From Anaerolineae bacterium (GTDB taxonomy: Bacteria > Chloroflexota > Anaerolineae > Promineifilales > Promineifilaceae), in contig JADLAX010000031.1 in NCBI GenBank assembly GCA_020848035.1, forward strand, positions 1 to 64,000: a DNA stretch of 64,000 nucleotides, in the 5' to 3' direction. The notes beneath the pieces were generated by a model. The model worked only from the letters and a program-made list of their open reading frames with translations, did no database searches and had not been told where the DNA came from. Shown here piece after piece: positions 9,747-18,947 of the stretch (positions are counted from its first letter, which is position 1; every line of letters starts with the position of its first letter). Position numbers and translations under genes: made by a program.

Positions 9747-10175
9747 ATGGGAAGTACAAAAATTCTGGTGGTTGATGACAGTCCGACTATTGTGGAAACA
9801 TTGGCCAGGGTATTGCAGCCACAAGGTTACGAAGTTTACAAAGCCCTCAATGGCAAAGATGCACTCGTCAAGGCGCGGCAAATTATGCCGGACCTGATTC
9901 TGTTGGACATTGTAATGCCCGATATGAACGGCTACAAAGTGTGCCAACGGCTTAAAGCCAACCCGGACACGGCCGATATCGGCGTCATCATGCTTTCGGC
10001 CAAAGGCAACATCGACGGCGATGTCAGCGGCCACTCGCTCATTAACGGCGTCAACGACCGGGAGATGGCGTACAAAGTGGGTGCCGACGGCTTTTTGCAC
10101 AAGTCGGTTTCACCCGAAGAGCTGATGAAGAGCATCAAGAGCCTGCTCTGGCTGGGCACAAAAAACAAAAACTAA
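9747..10175 (+). CDS. Single-domain response regulator (CheY/PilH-like)
   Basis: The 142-residue protein is a lone receiver domain with the acidic pair Asp10-Asp11, phosphoacceptor Asp54 (LLDIVMPDMNG) and the conserved Lys near residue 113 (LHKSVSPEEL). An insertion of about 20 residues around position 86-108 (GNIDGDVSGHSLINGVND) lengthens the beta4-alpha4 region, which normally changes shape on phosphorylation. It has no output domain, so it should act through protein contacts, as CheY or PilG/PilH do. It follows the hybrid cheA and is closed by a strong terminator. The motility machine it serves is not in this window. Confidence 0.9.
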   Translation: MGSTKILVVDDSPTIVETLARVLQPQGYEVYKALNGKDALVKARQIMPDLILLDIVMPDMNGYKVCQRLKANPDTADIGVIMLSAKGNIDGDVSGHSLINGVNDREMAYKVGADGFLHKSVSPEELMKSIKSLLWLGTKNKN

Positions 10176-10195
10176 TCCCGCTTCTTTTTAGACAA

Positions 10196-10258
10196 ACAAA
10201 AAGGACTTGGGCCGTTGGTGTGTGTTACCTCACCAACAGCCCAAGTCCTATTTTTTTA
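10196..10258. terminator. Strong, probably bidirectional terminator
   Basis: A 20-base arm beginning AAGGACTTGGGC at 10201 pairs, with one mismatch, to 10231-10250, with a 10-base loop. The hairpin is flanked by an A-run on the left and a T-run on the right, so it can end both the rightward che transcript and the leftward DHOD-like gene. Confidence 0.9.
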
Positions 10259-10291
10259 TCCCACCCTAAGCGGTGGGCTTTCTATTTTGGC

Positions 10292-11320
10292 CTAATCGAA
10301 TGAATACTGCTTGCCGTTACGGCCGTAATCCAACGCATAAGAGCTCAACACACGCATGTAGTTGGCCCGTTCAAAGGCGGCCGGTTCGGCACAGTTGATC
10401 TGGCTCAGGCTGCCGCGCAGCTGGTCTAGAGATTCGTATTCATTTTCTTCCAGCCACTGGGCCACGCCTTCGCGCAAGACACTCAGCCGCCCTACCCCGT
10501 TGCGCAGTAGTTCCGAGGCAATCATGGTAACCGATGCGCCAGCGGCAATGCCTTTCAACACATCCGTCACGCTGTGTACACCGGAAGTAAGCGCGAGATC
10601 GGCCTGGAGACGGCCGTATAAAATAGCAATCCAGCGCAGCGGCAGGCGCATCTCAGTTGAGCTGCTCAGAACCAGGTTTGGCACCACGCTCAGGTTTTCC
10701 AGGTCCAGGTCCGGTTGGTAAAAACGGTTGAACAACACCAGGCCGTTTGCCCCAGTCTCTACCAGCCGCTTGGCCATATTGCCCATCGCGCTAAAGTATG
10801 GACTCAACTTCATCGCCACCGGGATAGACACCACCGACTTCACCTGAGCCAGAGCATCCACATACAGCGCTTCAACTTCGGCACTGGATTCCTCCAGGTT
10901 AGTGGGCAGGTAATAAATGTTCAGCTCCAGCGCATCAGCGCCCGCCTGCTCAATGTCGCGGGCATAGCGCATCCACCACCCCGTCGAAACGCCATTTAAG
11001 CTGGCAATCACCGGAATGGACAATGCCTCTTTCGCCCGGCGAAGGTGGTTTAGGTAAACATCAGGGCCGTATTGATACTCCGGGGCTTCGGGGAAATAAT
11101 CCAATGCCTCGGCAAAACTCTCGGTGCCTTGCAGCAAATGCTCGTTCAGCGTGTGGCTTTCCTGCAAAATTTGCTCTTCAAACAGCGAGTACAGCACCAC
11201 CGCGCCAGCCCCCGCATCTTCCATCTGCCGCAAGCCATCCAGCGTGCGAGACAATGGCGACGAAGACGGCACCAACGGATTTTTCAGCTCCAGCCCCAGG
11301 TAATTAGTCGTTAAATTCAT
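10292..11320 (-). CDS. Dihydroorotate dehydrogenase-like flavoprotein
   Basis: The 342-residue protein has the FMN-binding TIM barrel of the dihydroorotate dehydrogenase family ([18 protein letters not shown] at the N-terminus, [44 protein letters not shown] near the phosphate-binding site). This subgroup is commonly found next to pyruvate:ferredoxin oxidoreductase, as here, and is often mis-annotated as PyrD; its true substrate is not established. The catalytic base position of genuine DHODs cannot be confirmed by eye. The start at 11320 is set by GGAGG seven bases upstream; a longer frame begins at 11335. It lies about 80 bases downstream of the oxidoreductase gene, likely in the same transcript. 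Confidence 0.85.
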   Translation of the reverse strand: MNLTTNYLGLELKNPLVPSSSPLSRTLDGLRQMEDAGAGAVVLYSLFEEQILQESHTLNEHLLQGTESFAEALDYFPEAPEYQYGPDVYLNHLRRAKEALSIPVIASLNGVSTGWWMRYARDIEQAGADALELNIYYLPTNLEESSAEVEALYVDALAQVKSVVSIPVAMKLSPYFSAMGNMAKRLVETGANGLVLFNRFYQPDLDLENLSVVPNLVLSSSTEMRLPLRWIAILYGRLQADLALTSGVHSVTDVLKGIAAGASVTMIASELLRNGVGRLSVLREGVAQWLEENEYESLDQLRGSLSQINCAEPAAFERANYMRVLSSYALDYGRNGKQYSFD

Positions 11321-11349
11321 ATCAGCCTCCGTCAACGATTGTTCACAAA

Positions 11350-11377
11350 TTACACAGGCTTAAGGAAGCCTGTGTAA
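11350..11377. repeat. Short perfect hairpin between oxidoreductase and DHOD-like genes
   Basis: Arms TTACACAGGCTT/AAGCCTGTGTAA with a four-base loop lie in the 81-base gap. There is no long T-run, so it may be an mRNA stability or attenuation element, or a short palindromic repeat. Confidence 0.5.
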
Positions 11378-11401
11378 CCTGCGCAATCTTTGAATCTTTC
11401 T

Positions 11402-14400
11402 TTATTCAGATGAGCCGTTAAGACCGGCCAGCCGTTTAATTGTTGCCCAACGATCATCCACATCCTTCTTGGCCAGCTCCAGCAGCCGTTCGGCCGCTTG
11501 CGGGTTGCTTTGCTGCAAGATGCGGTACCGACCTTCGCGGTAGATGTAACTCTCCAGCGTCTGCTTGGGCGGTTGGCTGTCTAGCATAAACGGATTTTGC
11601 TCAGTGCCAGCCATTTCCGGGTTAAAGCGGTAGAGGGGCCAATGCCCACTGCCAACGGCCGCTGCCTGCTGCTCCAAACCAAACTTCATGTCGTAGCCGT
11701 GGGCAATGCAGTGGCTGTAGGCAATGATGAGCGATGGACCATCGTACGCTTCGGCCTCCTGGAAGGCGCGCACTGTTTGCGCATCCTTGGCGCCAAAGGC
11801 GATACGCGCCACATAGATATTGCCATAGCTGATGGCCAGCAGCCCCAGGTCCTTCTTGGGCATCGGCTTACCGGCTGCGGCAAACTTGGCCACCGCACCA
11901 CGCGGCGTAGATTTGGACATTTGCCCACCTGTGTTGGAATACACTTCCGTATCCAGCACCAGCACGTTGACGTTGCGTCCAGAAGCCAGCACGTGGTCCA
12001 GACCACCAAAGCCGATGTCATAAGCCCAACCATCACCACCGACAATCCAGACGCTCTTCTTCACCAGCACGTCGGCCATGCTGAGCAGGTTGGCCAACCG
12101 ACCCTGGAAGTTGCCCACGCCGTGTTCCTTGCCAGACAACAGGCTCTTGATGCGCGCTTTCAGGTCTTCCACGCGGGCGCGCTGCGCCTGGATGTCGGCC
12201 TCGGTCATCTGGTCGGCGTAGAGGATGCTGTCTACCAGCACCGTGCCCAACACGTCGCGCAGGTCACGCAGAATGTTGGTAGCCGCTTCCAGCCGCTGGT
12301 CCAACGCCACGCGCATACCCATGCCAAACTCAGCGTTGTCTTCAAAGAGCGAGTTCGACCAGGCCGGGCCACGGCCGTCTGCGTTTTGCGACCAGGGGGT
12401 GGTGGGCAGGTTACCGCCGTAGATGGAGGAACAACCCGTCGCGTTGGCAATGAGCGCCCGGTCGCCAAAGAGGCGGCTGAGCAGCGCCAGGTAAGGCGTT
12501 TCACCACAGCCCGCACACGCTCCAGAGAACTCAAACAGCGGGTCAAGCAGCTGGTTGTACTTCAACTGGTTCAGCGGAATGCTGGTGCGATCCACGCTGG
12601 GCAGATCGAGGAAAAACTCCCAATTTTCTTTCTCTGGATCGCGCAGTTCGGCTTGCGATTCCATGTTAATTGCTTTGAACTTGGGCTGCCGCTTGTTTTT
12701 CACCGGGCAAACTTCCACACAAAGGCTGCACCCGGTGCAATCTTCGGGGGCTACCTGCAAAGAGAAGGCCTGGCCTTTAAACTCCTTGTAGCGCGCTTCG
12801 GTGGACTTAAACGTAGCCGGGGCATTTTCCAGCAGCGCCGGATCATATATCTTCATCCGAATGACAGAATGCGGACAAACAAAAGCACACTTGCCGCACT
12901 GAATGCAGATTTCCGGGTCCCACACGGGGATCTCGGTGGCGATGTTGCGCTTTTCCCACTTGGTGGTGCCGGTGGGATAGGTGCCGTCTACAGGCATAGC
13001 GCTCACGGGCAGGTCGTCACCCAGCCCTTCAATGATGCGGGCGGTAACCGACTGGATAAACTCTGGCGCGTAATCGGGGACGATAGACGGCCGTTCAAAA
13101 TCACTCGTCACTTCAGCCGGAACTTCAACCTGGTAGAGATGCGCCAATGTGGCATCAACAGCCGCATTGTTCTGATCCACCACCGCTTCGCCCCGCTTGC
13201 CGTACGTCTTTTCGATGGCGGTTTTAATAGCCGCAATCGCCTCGTCGGTCGGCAACACACCGCTCAGGGCAAAAAAGCAGGTTTGCATGATGGTGTTGAT
13301 GCGGCGGCCCATGTTGGTTTCTTTGGCCACCTGGTACCCATCCACCACGTAGAACTTGAGCTGCTTGTCGATCATCGCCTGCTGCACGCTGCCGGGCAAT
13401 TTATTCCACACTTCTTCTGGTCCGTACGGGCTGTTGAGCAAGAAAGTGGCCCCAGGTGCGGCCAGGCGCAGCACGTCATACCGCTCCAGGAAGTTAAACT
13501 GATGTACCCCCACAAAGCTGGCCGTTTCGATGAGGTACGGGGCGCGAATGGGCTTCTTGCCAAAGCGCAGGTGGGACACCGTCACCGAACCAGCTTTTTT
13601 GGAGTCGTACACAAAGTAGGCCTGGGCGTGGTTGGGTGTATCTTCACCAATGATTTTGATGGAGTTTTTGTTGGCACCTACCGTGCCATCGGAGCCGAGA
13701 CCGTAGAAAACGGCGCGCACAACGCCACTTTCTTCAATGTCGAAGGTTTTGTCCCACGCCAGGCTGGTGTGGGTCACATCGTCAATGATGCCCACCGTGA
13801 AGTGGTTTTTGGGGCGGGGTTTGGCCAGCTCGTCAAAGACGGCTTTGACCATGCTGGGGGTGAACTCTTTAGAGGAAAGGCCGTAGCGCCCGCCGATGAT
13901 GCGGGGCATCACGGCAAATGGGGCCGTGCCTTCAGCTACCGCGTCAACGACGGCCGAAACCACATCCAGATACAGCGGTTCACCAGAAGCGCCGGGTTCT
14001 TTGGTGCGGTCCAGCGCGGCAATGGCTTTCACCGTGGGCGGCAGCACCTGCACAAACGAGGCAATGTCAAACGGCCGATACAAACGAACCTTGACCACAC
14101 CCACTTTTTCGCCCTGGTTGGCCAGGTATTCGGCGGTGGTTTCGGCCGTTTCGGCACCAGAACCCATCACGATGATTACCCGTTCAGCATCTGGCGCACC
14201 CACGTACTCAAACAGCCGATATTGACGGCCGGTCAGCTCGGCAAATTTGTCCATGGTGGCTTGCACCACGCCGGGGCAGGCATTGTAGAACGGATTCACG
14301 CTTTCGCGGGCCTGGAAATAAACGTCAGGATTTTGCGCCGTGCCACGCATGACGGGGCTGTCTGGGGTCAGGCCACGTGCCCGATGCGCCCGCACCAGCT

Positions 14401-14995
14401 CGTCGTTAATCATGGCGCGCAAAACGTCATCGCTCAGCGGCTCAATTTTGTTAATTTCATGGGAGGTGCGGAAGCCATCAAAAAAGTGCAGGAACGGCAC
14501 ACGCGCTTCCAACGTCGCGGCGGAGGAAATGAGAGCAAAGTCCATCACCTCTTGCACGGAGTTGGCGGCCAGCAGGGCAAAACCGGTATTGCGGGCAGCC
14601 ATTACGTCGGAGTGGTCGCCAAAGATGGAAAGCCCCTGGGCGGCCAACGAGCGAGCCGCAATGTGAAAGACGGTTGCGGTGAGCTCACCGGCAATCTTAA
14701 ACATGTTGGGGATCATCAGCAGCAGGCCCTGGGAAGCGGTAAAGGTGGTGGTGAGAGCACCTGTTTGCAGCGCGCCGTGTACTGCACCAGCCGCGCCGCC
14801 TTCGGCCTGCATTTCTACAACCAACGGCGTTGCACCCCAAATATTGAGCTTGCCTTCGGCCGACCATTGGTCGGCCCATTCCCCCATGGGCGATGAAGGG
14901 GTAATTGGGTAGATGGCAATAACTTCGTTAATTTTGTGAGCGACTTTGGCAGCCGCCTCGTTGCCATCGAGGGTTATCATCTGTTCGGTCATCAT
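11402..14995 (-). CDS. nifJ: Pyruvate:ferredoxin (flavodoxin) oxidoreductase, single-chain
   Basis: This 1197-residue enzyme interconverts pyruvate + CoA and acetyl-CoA + CO2 with ferredoxin or flavodoxin as electron carrier. Domains run in the usual order: the pyruvate-binding N-terminal domain (IAIYPITPSSPMGEWADQW), a second Rossmann-type domain, the gamma/insert domain, a bacterial ferredoxin domain with two 4Fe-4S motifs (CIQCGKCAFVCP near 697 and CTGCSLCVEVCP near 750), and the thiamine diphosphate domain (CAGCGETPY near 825, GDGWAYDIGFGG near 985, SNTGGQMSK). Length matches NifJ/Por of anaerobes. AGGAG precedes the ATG at 14995; the next codon is also ATG. It points to anaerobic or facultative central metabolism. 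Only two ACGGCCGT copies occur in its 3.6 kb. Confidence 0.96.
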   Translation of the reverse strand: MMTEQMITLDGNEAAAKVAHKINEVIAIYPITPSSPMGEWADQWSAEGKLNIWGATPLVVEMQAEGGAAGAVHGALQTGALTTTFTASQGLLLMIPNMFKIAGELTATVFHIAARSLAAQGLSIFGDHSDVMAARNTGFALLAANSVQEVMDFALISSAATLEARVPFLHFFDGFRTSHEINKIEPLSDDVLRAMINDELVRAHRARGLTPDSPVMRGTAQNPDVYFQARESVNPFYNACPGVVQATMDKFAELTGRQYRLFEYVGAPDAERVIIVMGSGAETAETTAEYLANQGEKVGVVKVRLYRPFDIASFVQVLPPTVKAIAALDRTKEPGASGEPLYLDVVSAVVDAVAEGTAPFAVMPRIIGGRYGLSSKEFTPSMVKAVFDELAKPRPKNHFTVGIIDDVTHTSLAWDKTFDIEESGVVRAVFYGLGSDGTVGANKNSIKIIGEDTPNHAQAYFVYDSKKAGSVTVSHLRFGKKPIRAPYLIETASFVGVHQFNFLERYDVLRLAAPGATFLLNSPYGPEEVWNKLPGSVQQAMIDKQLKFYVVDGYQVAKETNMGRRINTIMQTCFFALSGVLPTDEAIAAIKTAIEKTYGKRGEAVVDQNNAAVDATLAHLYQVEVPAEVTSDFERPSIVPDYAPEFIQSVTARIIEGLGDDLPVSAMPVDGTYPTGTTKWEKRNIATEIPVWDPEICIQCGKCAFVCPHSVIRMKIYDPALLENAPATFKSTEARYKEFKGQAFSLQVAPEDCTGCSLCVEVCPVKNKRQPKFKAINMESQAELRDPEKENWEFFLDLPSVDRTSIPLNQLKYNQLLDPLFEFSGACAGCGETPYLALLSRLFGDRALIANATGCSSIYGGNLPTTPWSQNADGRGPAWSNSLFEDNAEFGMGMRVALDQRLEAATNILRDLRDVLGTVLVDSILYADQMTEADIQAQRARVEDLKARIKSLLSGKEHGVGNFQGRLANLLSMADVLVKKSVWIVGGDGWAYDIGFGGLDHVLASGRNVNVLVLDTEVYSNTGGQMSKSTPRGAVAKFAAAGKPMPKKDLGLLAISYGNIYVARIAFGAKDAQTVRAFQEAEAYDGPSLIIAYSHCIAHGYDMKFGLEQQAAAVGSGHWPLYRFNPEMAGTEQNPFMLDSQPPKQTLESYIYREGRYRILQQSNPQAAERLLELAKKDVDDRWATIKRLAGLNGSSE

Positions 14996-15002
14996 CGGTT
15001 CT

Positions 15003-15367
15003 CCTTACGTTCTTGTGAAGACGGAAGCGATTTTGCAGTTTGGGGTAATCTCTTGTGGTCTGAAAGCGGCCCCGTGGGCGGCCCCCTGTGGGCGGGTGTG
15101 ATTACCGTCCAAAGTATCCTGAAAAGAGAGGTGGCTCTGTAGTGACAAACGGCCGTTATGACAATGCGGAATGTCATTACGATGGGGATGCGTGTCTTTC
15201 AGCTAAAATTGGCCACACAGAGGCTGTATCGCTGCCTTCCCCTTTCCTTCTATAAGCCATAAGGAAGCTTGATGGACCAGTTCAACCAGAGGGGTGGCGG
15301 CGGCAAGGGAGGGTACGGCCGTTTCCCCTCCCGGCTCCCCATCACCACCTTCTACCCCTCACTTTCC
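15003..15367. other. Intergenic region, no gene recognised
   Basis: About 365 bases upstream of the oxidoreductase gene. Two ACGGCCGT copies and a GC-rich stretch with repeated GGCCCC/GGGGCC near 15070 are present. No open frame with coding character, RNA gene or riboswitch could be recognised; it must contain the oxidoreductase promoter. Confidence 0.5.
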
Positions 15368-16378
15368 TCACCGATAACGCTGCCGAATATTCGGCACCAG
15401 GTATTCTTCAAAGGCACGGGCGACATCGTAGGCGGGCTGCCAGCCCCAATCCTGGCGCGCCAGCTTATCGTTTAGCCCCGCCGGCCAGCTGTCTACAATG
15501 CCCTGGCGGTTCAAGTCTGGCTCGAACGTGATCTGCGCCTGGGGGAAGGTGCGCCGCACCTCCGCATAAAATTCGTCGGCCGAGAGGCTGAAGCTGGTGA
15601 CGTTGTACACCGTCCGGCTTAGCGATTCCAGGGGGGCCTGCCACAGCAGGAGCAGCGAGGTGATGGCATCAGGCATCGCCATGAAAGGAATGGTGCTGTC
15701 TTCGCGCACAAAGCAGCGGTACGGCTCGCCTTTAGCGGCGGCATGCAGCATTTCTGGGCCATAGTCGCTGGTGCCGCCCGAGGGGACGGTAAAGGCGCTG
15801 ATCAGCCCTGGAAAGCGCAGGCTGCGGAAATCGAGCATCACCGGCGTGGTTTCGGCCAGCTGCTGGTAGTTGTGGCTGTAGTAGCTGCCCAGCTGCTCGC
15901 AGTACAGCTTGTTGCAACCGTACATGGTGGTGGGGCTGTTCCAATCCCATTCGCGCACGTAAAAATCGCGCTGCTTGGTGGCCAAATCGGGCAGGCCGTA
16001 GACGGCGATGGAGCTGGGAAACATGAAGCGAACCGGCTTACCGCGCTGCTGCGATTGGTCGGCAGCGAGCTGGAGCAGGTTCAGCGTGCCGTTGACATTG
16101 ACCTGGTGAGCCAGCTCCGGCGAGAATTCGCTGCGGGTGGAGAGCAGTGCCGCCAGGTGAAAGATAGAGTCAATTTCATATTCGGTGACCAGGCGAGCAA
16201 ACAGTTTTTGGTCCAGAATATCGCCAATCAGGTGGACGGAACGGCCGTGCAGCTCGTCCGGCAAAGGGTGCAAATCAAGCGTCAGCAGGGTGTACTCACC
16301 GCTGGCGGACAGGTTCTCGATGAGTGCCTGCCCAATTTCTCCGGCCGCACCGGTAATCAAAATTGCTTTCTTGCGCAT
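15368..16378 (-). CDS. L-threonine 3-dehydrogenase, SDR (epimerase-like) type
   Basis: The 336-residue product has the extended short-chain dehydrogenase fold: NAD-binding GAAGEIG at residues 10-16, and the catalytic Tyr-x3-Lys in YGCNKLYCE near 150. Segments LRFPGLISAFTVPSGGTSDYG, GEPYRCFVREDSTIPFMAMPDA and DSWPAGLNDKLARQDWGW are characteristic of the SDR-type threonine dehydrogenases, which oxidise L-threonine to 2-amino-3-ketobutyrate with NAD, rather than of UDP-sugar epimerases. AGAGGAAG precedes the ATG. The expected partner, 2-amino-3-ketobutyrate CoA ligase, is not adjacent. The gene stands alone, with the neighbouring gene upstream pointing away. Confidence 0.85.
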   Translation of the reverse strand: MRKKAILITGAAGEIGQALIENLSASGEYTLLTLDLHPLPDELHGRSVHLIGDILDQKLFARLVTEYEIDSIFHLAALLSTRSEFSPELAHQVNVNGTLNLLQLAADQSQQRGKPVRFMFPSSIAVYGLPDLATKQRDFYVREWDWNSPTTMYGCNKLYCEQLGSYYSHNYQQLAETTPVMLDFRSLRFPGLISAFTVPSGGTSDYGPEMLHAAAKGEPYRCFVREDSTIPFMAMPDAITSLLLLWQAPLESLSRTVYNVTSFSLSADEFYAEVRRTFPQAQITFEPDLNRQGIVDSWPAGLNDKLARQDWGWQPAYDVARAFEEYLVPNIRQRYR

Positions 16379-16613
16379 ATCTTCCTCTCGTAAAGTGGGT
16401 TAAGCCATGAGACTCAACGGGTTCAGTAGGTCTCCCTGGCTGTTGGGCCAGGGGCATCGGTATCATATCACGATTGAGGCGGAAGGCAGGGTGCGAAACT
16501 GCCGTTATTTTGGGTGATTTTTATCGGAACGGCCGTTGCCTGAAACCGCGCACAAAGATTGACGTACTGCTGAACCGTGTGATACTCTCATACCCATTCA
16601 TCAGGAGACAGGC

Positions 16614-17852
16614 ATGACCAACGAACCCGAGCAAACAGAGCTGTTGATTCATGAATCCCCACAGTGGTCGCGCAGCACCAAAGTCATTGTGACGGTGGCT
16701 GCGCTGCTGCTGGTATTGTGGCTCACCTACCGCTTTCAATCCCTCATTTCCCAAATTGTCATGGCCGCCATCCTGGCTTACGTGCTTAATCCCATGATTG
16801 TGCTCATTGACAATCGTACCCGCCTTAAGCGCAGCAGCAGCATATTGATTGTCTACCTGCTGCTAGCCATTGCCGCCATTGGCGGGTTTATCGCCCTGGG
16901 CTTTGCCGCTTATGAACAAATCTCATCGCTCATTGATCAAACGCCAAGCTTCATTGCCAGCCTGACAGCCCTTGTTGAGGAGTTTACTACCCGCACCGAA
17001 CCGTTTCGGTTGGGACCGTTTTCTCTGAACCCCGGTATTATTGACATCGACATGATTCAAGACCAGCTCATTGGCTATCTTGAGCCGGTGCTGAGCCAGG
17101 GCGGCCAGCTGGTCACCAATATCGCCACGGCTACGATCACTACCCTGGGCACGCTCTTTTTCATTTTTGTCATTTCCATCTACCTGGCCATCGAGATTCC
17201 GCTGCTGGGGCAGCGCGTGGCGGGCATGGCGCAGCTGCCCGGCTACCGCCGCGATGCCGAACGGCTGTTACGAGAATTCGGCCGTATCTGGAGCGCCTAT
17301 CTGCGCGGGCAGGTCATTCTGGGATTAGTCATCTTTTTGGTTGTGTGGATCGGTCTGGCTGCTTTGGGCGTGCAGAATTCGCTGGCTCTGGGGCTACTGT
17401 CTGGCCTGTTAGAGTTCATTCCGGTTTTGGGACCAATTATTGGCGCAGGTGCGGCCATCATCGTGGCCCTGTTCCAGCCGGAAACATTGGGGCAATTGGC
17501 CAACTGGCAATATGCTGGCGTGGTGCTCATCTTCATGCTTATTGTGCAGCAGATAGAAAATAACATTTTGGTACCGCGCATTGTGGGCGAATCGCTCGAT
17601 TTGCATCCGCTGATTGTGATCATTGGCGTGTTTATGGGCAGCAGCCTGGCGGGCATTTTGGGTGCCATTTTAGCTGCACCCGTCGTGGCCACCTTAAAGC
17701 TCCTGAGCATCTATGCCTGGCGCAAAATGTTCGATCAGCCGCCCTTCCCTGACCCGGAACGTGCCTCGGAGGAATCGCCGTCGGCCAAACTCATCAGGCG
17801 TGGCCAGGCGCTGCTGCCCCGGCGCAAGGCAAAAAGCAAGCCAAAAAAGTAA
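16614..17852 (+). CDS. AI-2E family transporter-like membrane protein
   Basis: The 412-residue protein belongs to the AI-2E (PerM/YdiK/TqsA) family of multi-pass inner-membrane proteins, variously linked to export of autoinducer 2 or to ion/proton antiport. There are about eight hydrophobic segments; the conserved C-terminal region LLSGLLEFIPVLGPIIGAGAAIIVALF and LIVQQIENNILVPRIVGESLDLHPLIVI is clear. The substrate cannot be predicted. AGGAGA lies seven bases before the ATG. A basic tail rich in Arg/Lys ends the protein in the cytoplasm. The next gene follows after 36 bases on the same strand. Confidence 0.88.
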   Translation: MTNEPEQTELLIHESPQWSRSTKVIVTVAALLLVLWLTYRFQSLISQIVMAAILAYVLNPMIVLIDNRTRLKRSSSILIVYLLLAIAAIGGFIALGFAAYEQISSLIDQTPSFIASLTALVEEFTTRTEPFRLGPFSLNPGIIDIDMIQDQLIGYLEPVLSQGGQLVTNIATATITTLGTLFFIFVISIYLAIEIPLLGQRVAGMAQLPGYRRDAERLLREFGRIWSAYLRGQVILGLVIFLVVWIGLAALGVQNSLALGLLSGLLEFIPVLGPIIGAGAAIIVALFQPETLGQLANWQYAGVVLIFMLIVQQIENNILVPRIVGESLDLHPLIVIIGVFMGSSLAGILGAILAAPVVATLKLLSIYAWRKMFDQPPFPDPERASEESPSAKLIRRGQALLPRRKAKSKPKK

Positions 17853-17888
17853 ACTTGGCAGAAGCGAGACTCTTTATGTGGCGACTGT

Positions 17889-18947
17889 ATGAATCGGACT
17901 GAATTGTTTCAAACGGCCGTAACCAAAGCCAAAGCCGGTGAGCGCACCCAGGCATGCAACCTGCTCCTGGAATTAGTCGAGATAGAGCCAAAGCATGAAC
18001 TGGCCTGGCTCTGGCTTAGCGAACTGGTCGACGAACCCGAAGACAAAATCATCGCCCTGGAAAACGCCCTTACCATCAATCCTCAGCGTCCCCAAACCCA
18101 AAAACGGCTCAACGCCCTGCGCCAAAAATATACAACCGCCCAGGAACCCGCCGAAGAACACTTTAGCCACAACGGTTTCAACCCGATTGCCGCCACCCTG
18201 GACGAGGTTGAATTTGCCGAAATCCAGCAGCTGCTGGCAGCGGGTAAGATGCAGATCGGCCGGGAACAATTGGCCGCCTTTTTGCGCCGCTACGCGAACC
18301 ATGAAGCGGGCTGGTGGCTCATGGTGCAATACGCCGACAACCAGGCAAACCGGCTTACCGCCCTGGACCACGTGCTGCGGCTCAATCGCCAGCACCCCGA
18401 AGTGCCGCCCATGCTGGCCAGCATCACCCCCGCCACCGAAGATTTTTTGGCAATGGGCCGCCTCTACGAGCGGCTGGAGCAGTGGGACAAATCCGAGTAC
18501 TACTACAAACGAGCGCTTAAATCACCGGTCAACGCCGACCGGCTGCTGGCCCAGAAGCGCCTGCCGCACGTTTCAGAGCAGGTGCGCCTGGCCAACATCA
18601 AATATACCAGCCCGGCAGCCACAGTCGTCCGGCTGGCAATTGGGCCAAGCTTGCTGTACACCCTGTTAGTCCTGGTACAGTCTGGGCTGAAGCCGCTGCA
18701 GGTATCGCCTTTGTTGTGCACGGGCAACCTGGTATTTATCGCCGGGCTGCTGCTGTGGGGCGGCTTGATGTACCACCCAGAACATCCCTGGCTGGAGCGA
18801 TGGCGCGGAACGGCCGTATCTGCCACCCACAACCTGCCCCTACGCCTCATCGCCATTGCCTGCGTCGCCCTGCCCATCCTGGTCCTCCTGCTCCTCGCCA
18901 TCAGCCGCCTGCTGGCCTTTGACCTGGATCTGAACAGCCTCTTATGA
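17889..18947 (+). CDS. TPR-like protein with C-terminal membrane segments
   Basis: The 352-residue product starts with helical repeats resembling TPRs (FQTAVTKAKAGERTQACNLLLELVEIEPKHELAWLWLSEL and following, a pattern frequent in Chloroflexota proteins), residues 1-210. It ends with three or four hydrophobic helices at about 250-350. No enzymatic motif is seen. Its last four bases overlap the start of the rhomboid protease gene (ATGA), so the two proteins are probably made together; a role in presenting or assembling membrane substrates for the protease is possible but unproven. No strong ribosome binding site precedes the ATG. Confidence 0.75.
   Translation: MNRTELFQTAVTKAKAGERTQACNLLLELVEIEPKHELAWLWLSELVDEPEDKIIALENALTINPQRPQTQKRLNALRQKYTTAQEPAEEHFSHNGFNPIAATLDEVEFAEIQQLLAAGKMQIGREQLAAFLRRYANHEAGWWLMVQYADNQANRLTALDHVLRLNRQHPEVPPMLASITPATEDFLAMGRLYERLEQWDKSEYYYKRALKSPVNADRLLAQKRLPHVSEQVRLANIKYTSPAATVVRLAIGPSLLYTLLVLVQSGLKPLQVSPLLCTGNLVFIAGLLLWGGLMYHPEHPWLERWRGTAVSATHNLPLRLIAIACVALPILVLLLLAISRLLAFDLDLNSLL

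Noticed and set aside
11597..14896. A 1099-codon open frame on the plus strand opposite the pyruvate:ferredoxin oxidoreductase gene
   Set aside because: It is the antisense shadow of a clearly conserved gene, rich in His/Arg/Gly with no domain sense and no ribosome binding site. High GC3 in the real gene explains the long antisense frame.
16420..16460. SRP/4.5S RNA-like string GGTTCAGTAGGTCTCCCTGG
   Set aside because: Only a small hairpin (CCCTGGCTGTTGGGCCAGGG) is present; the conserved SRP apical loop is missing.
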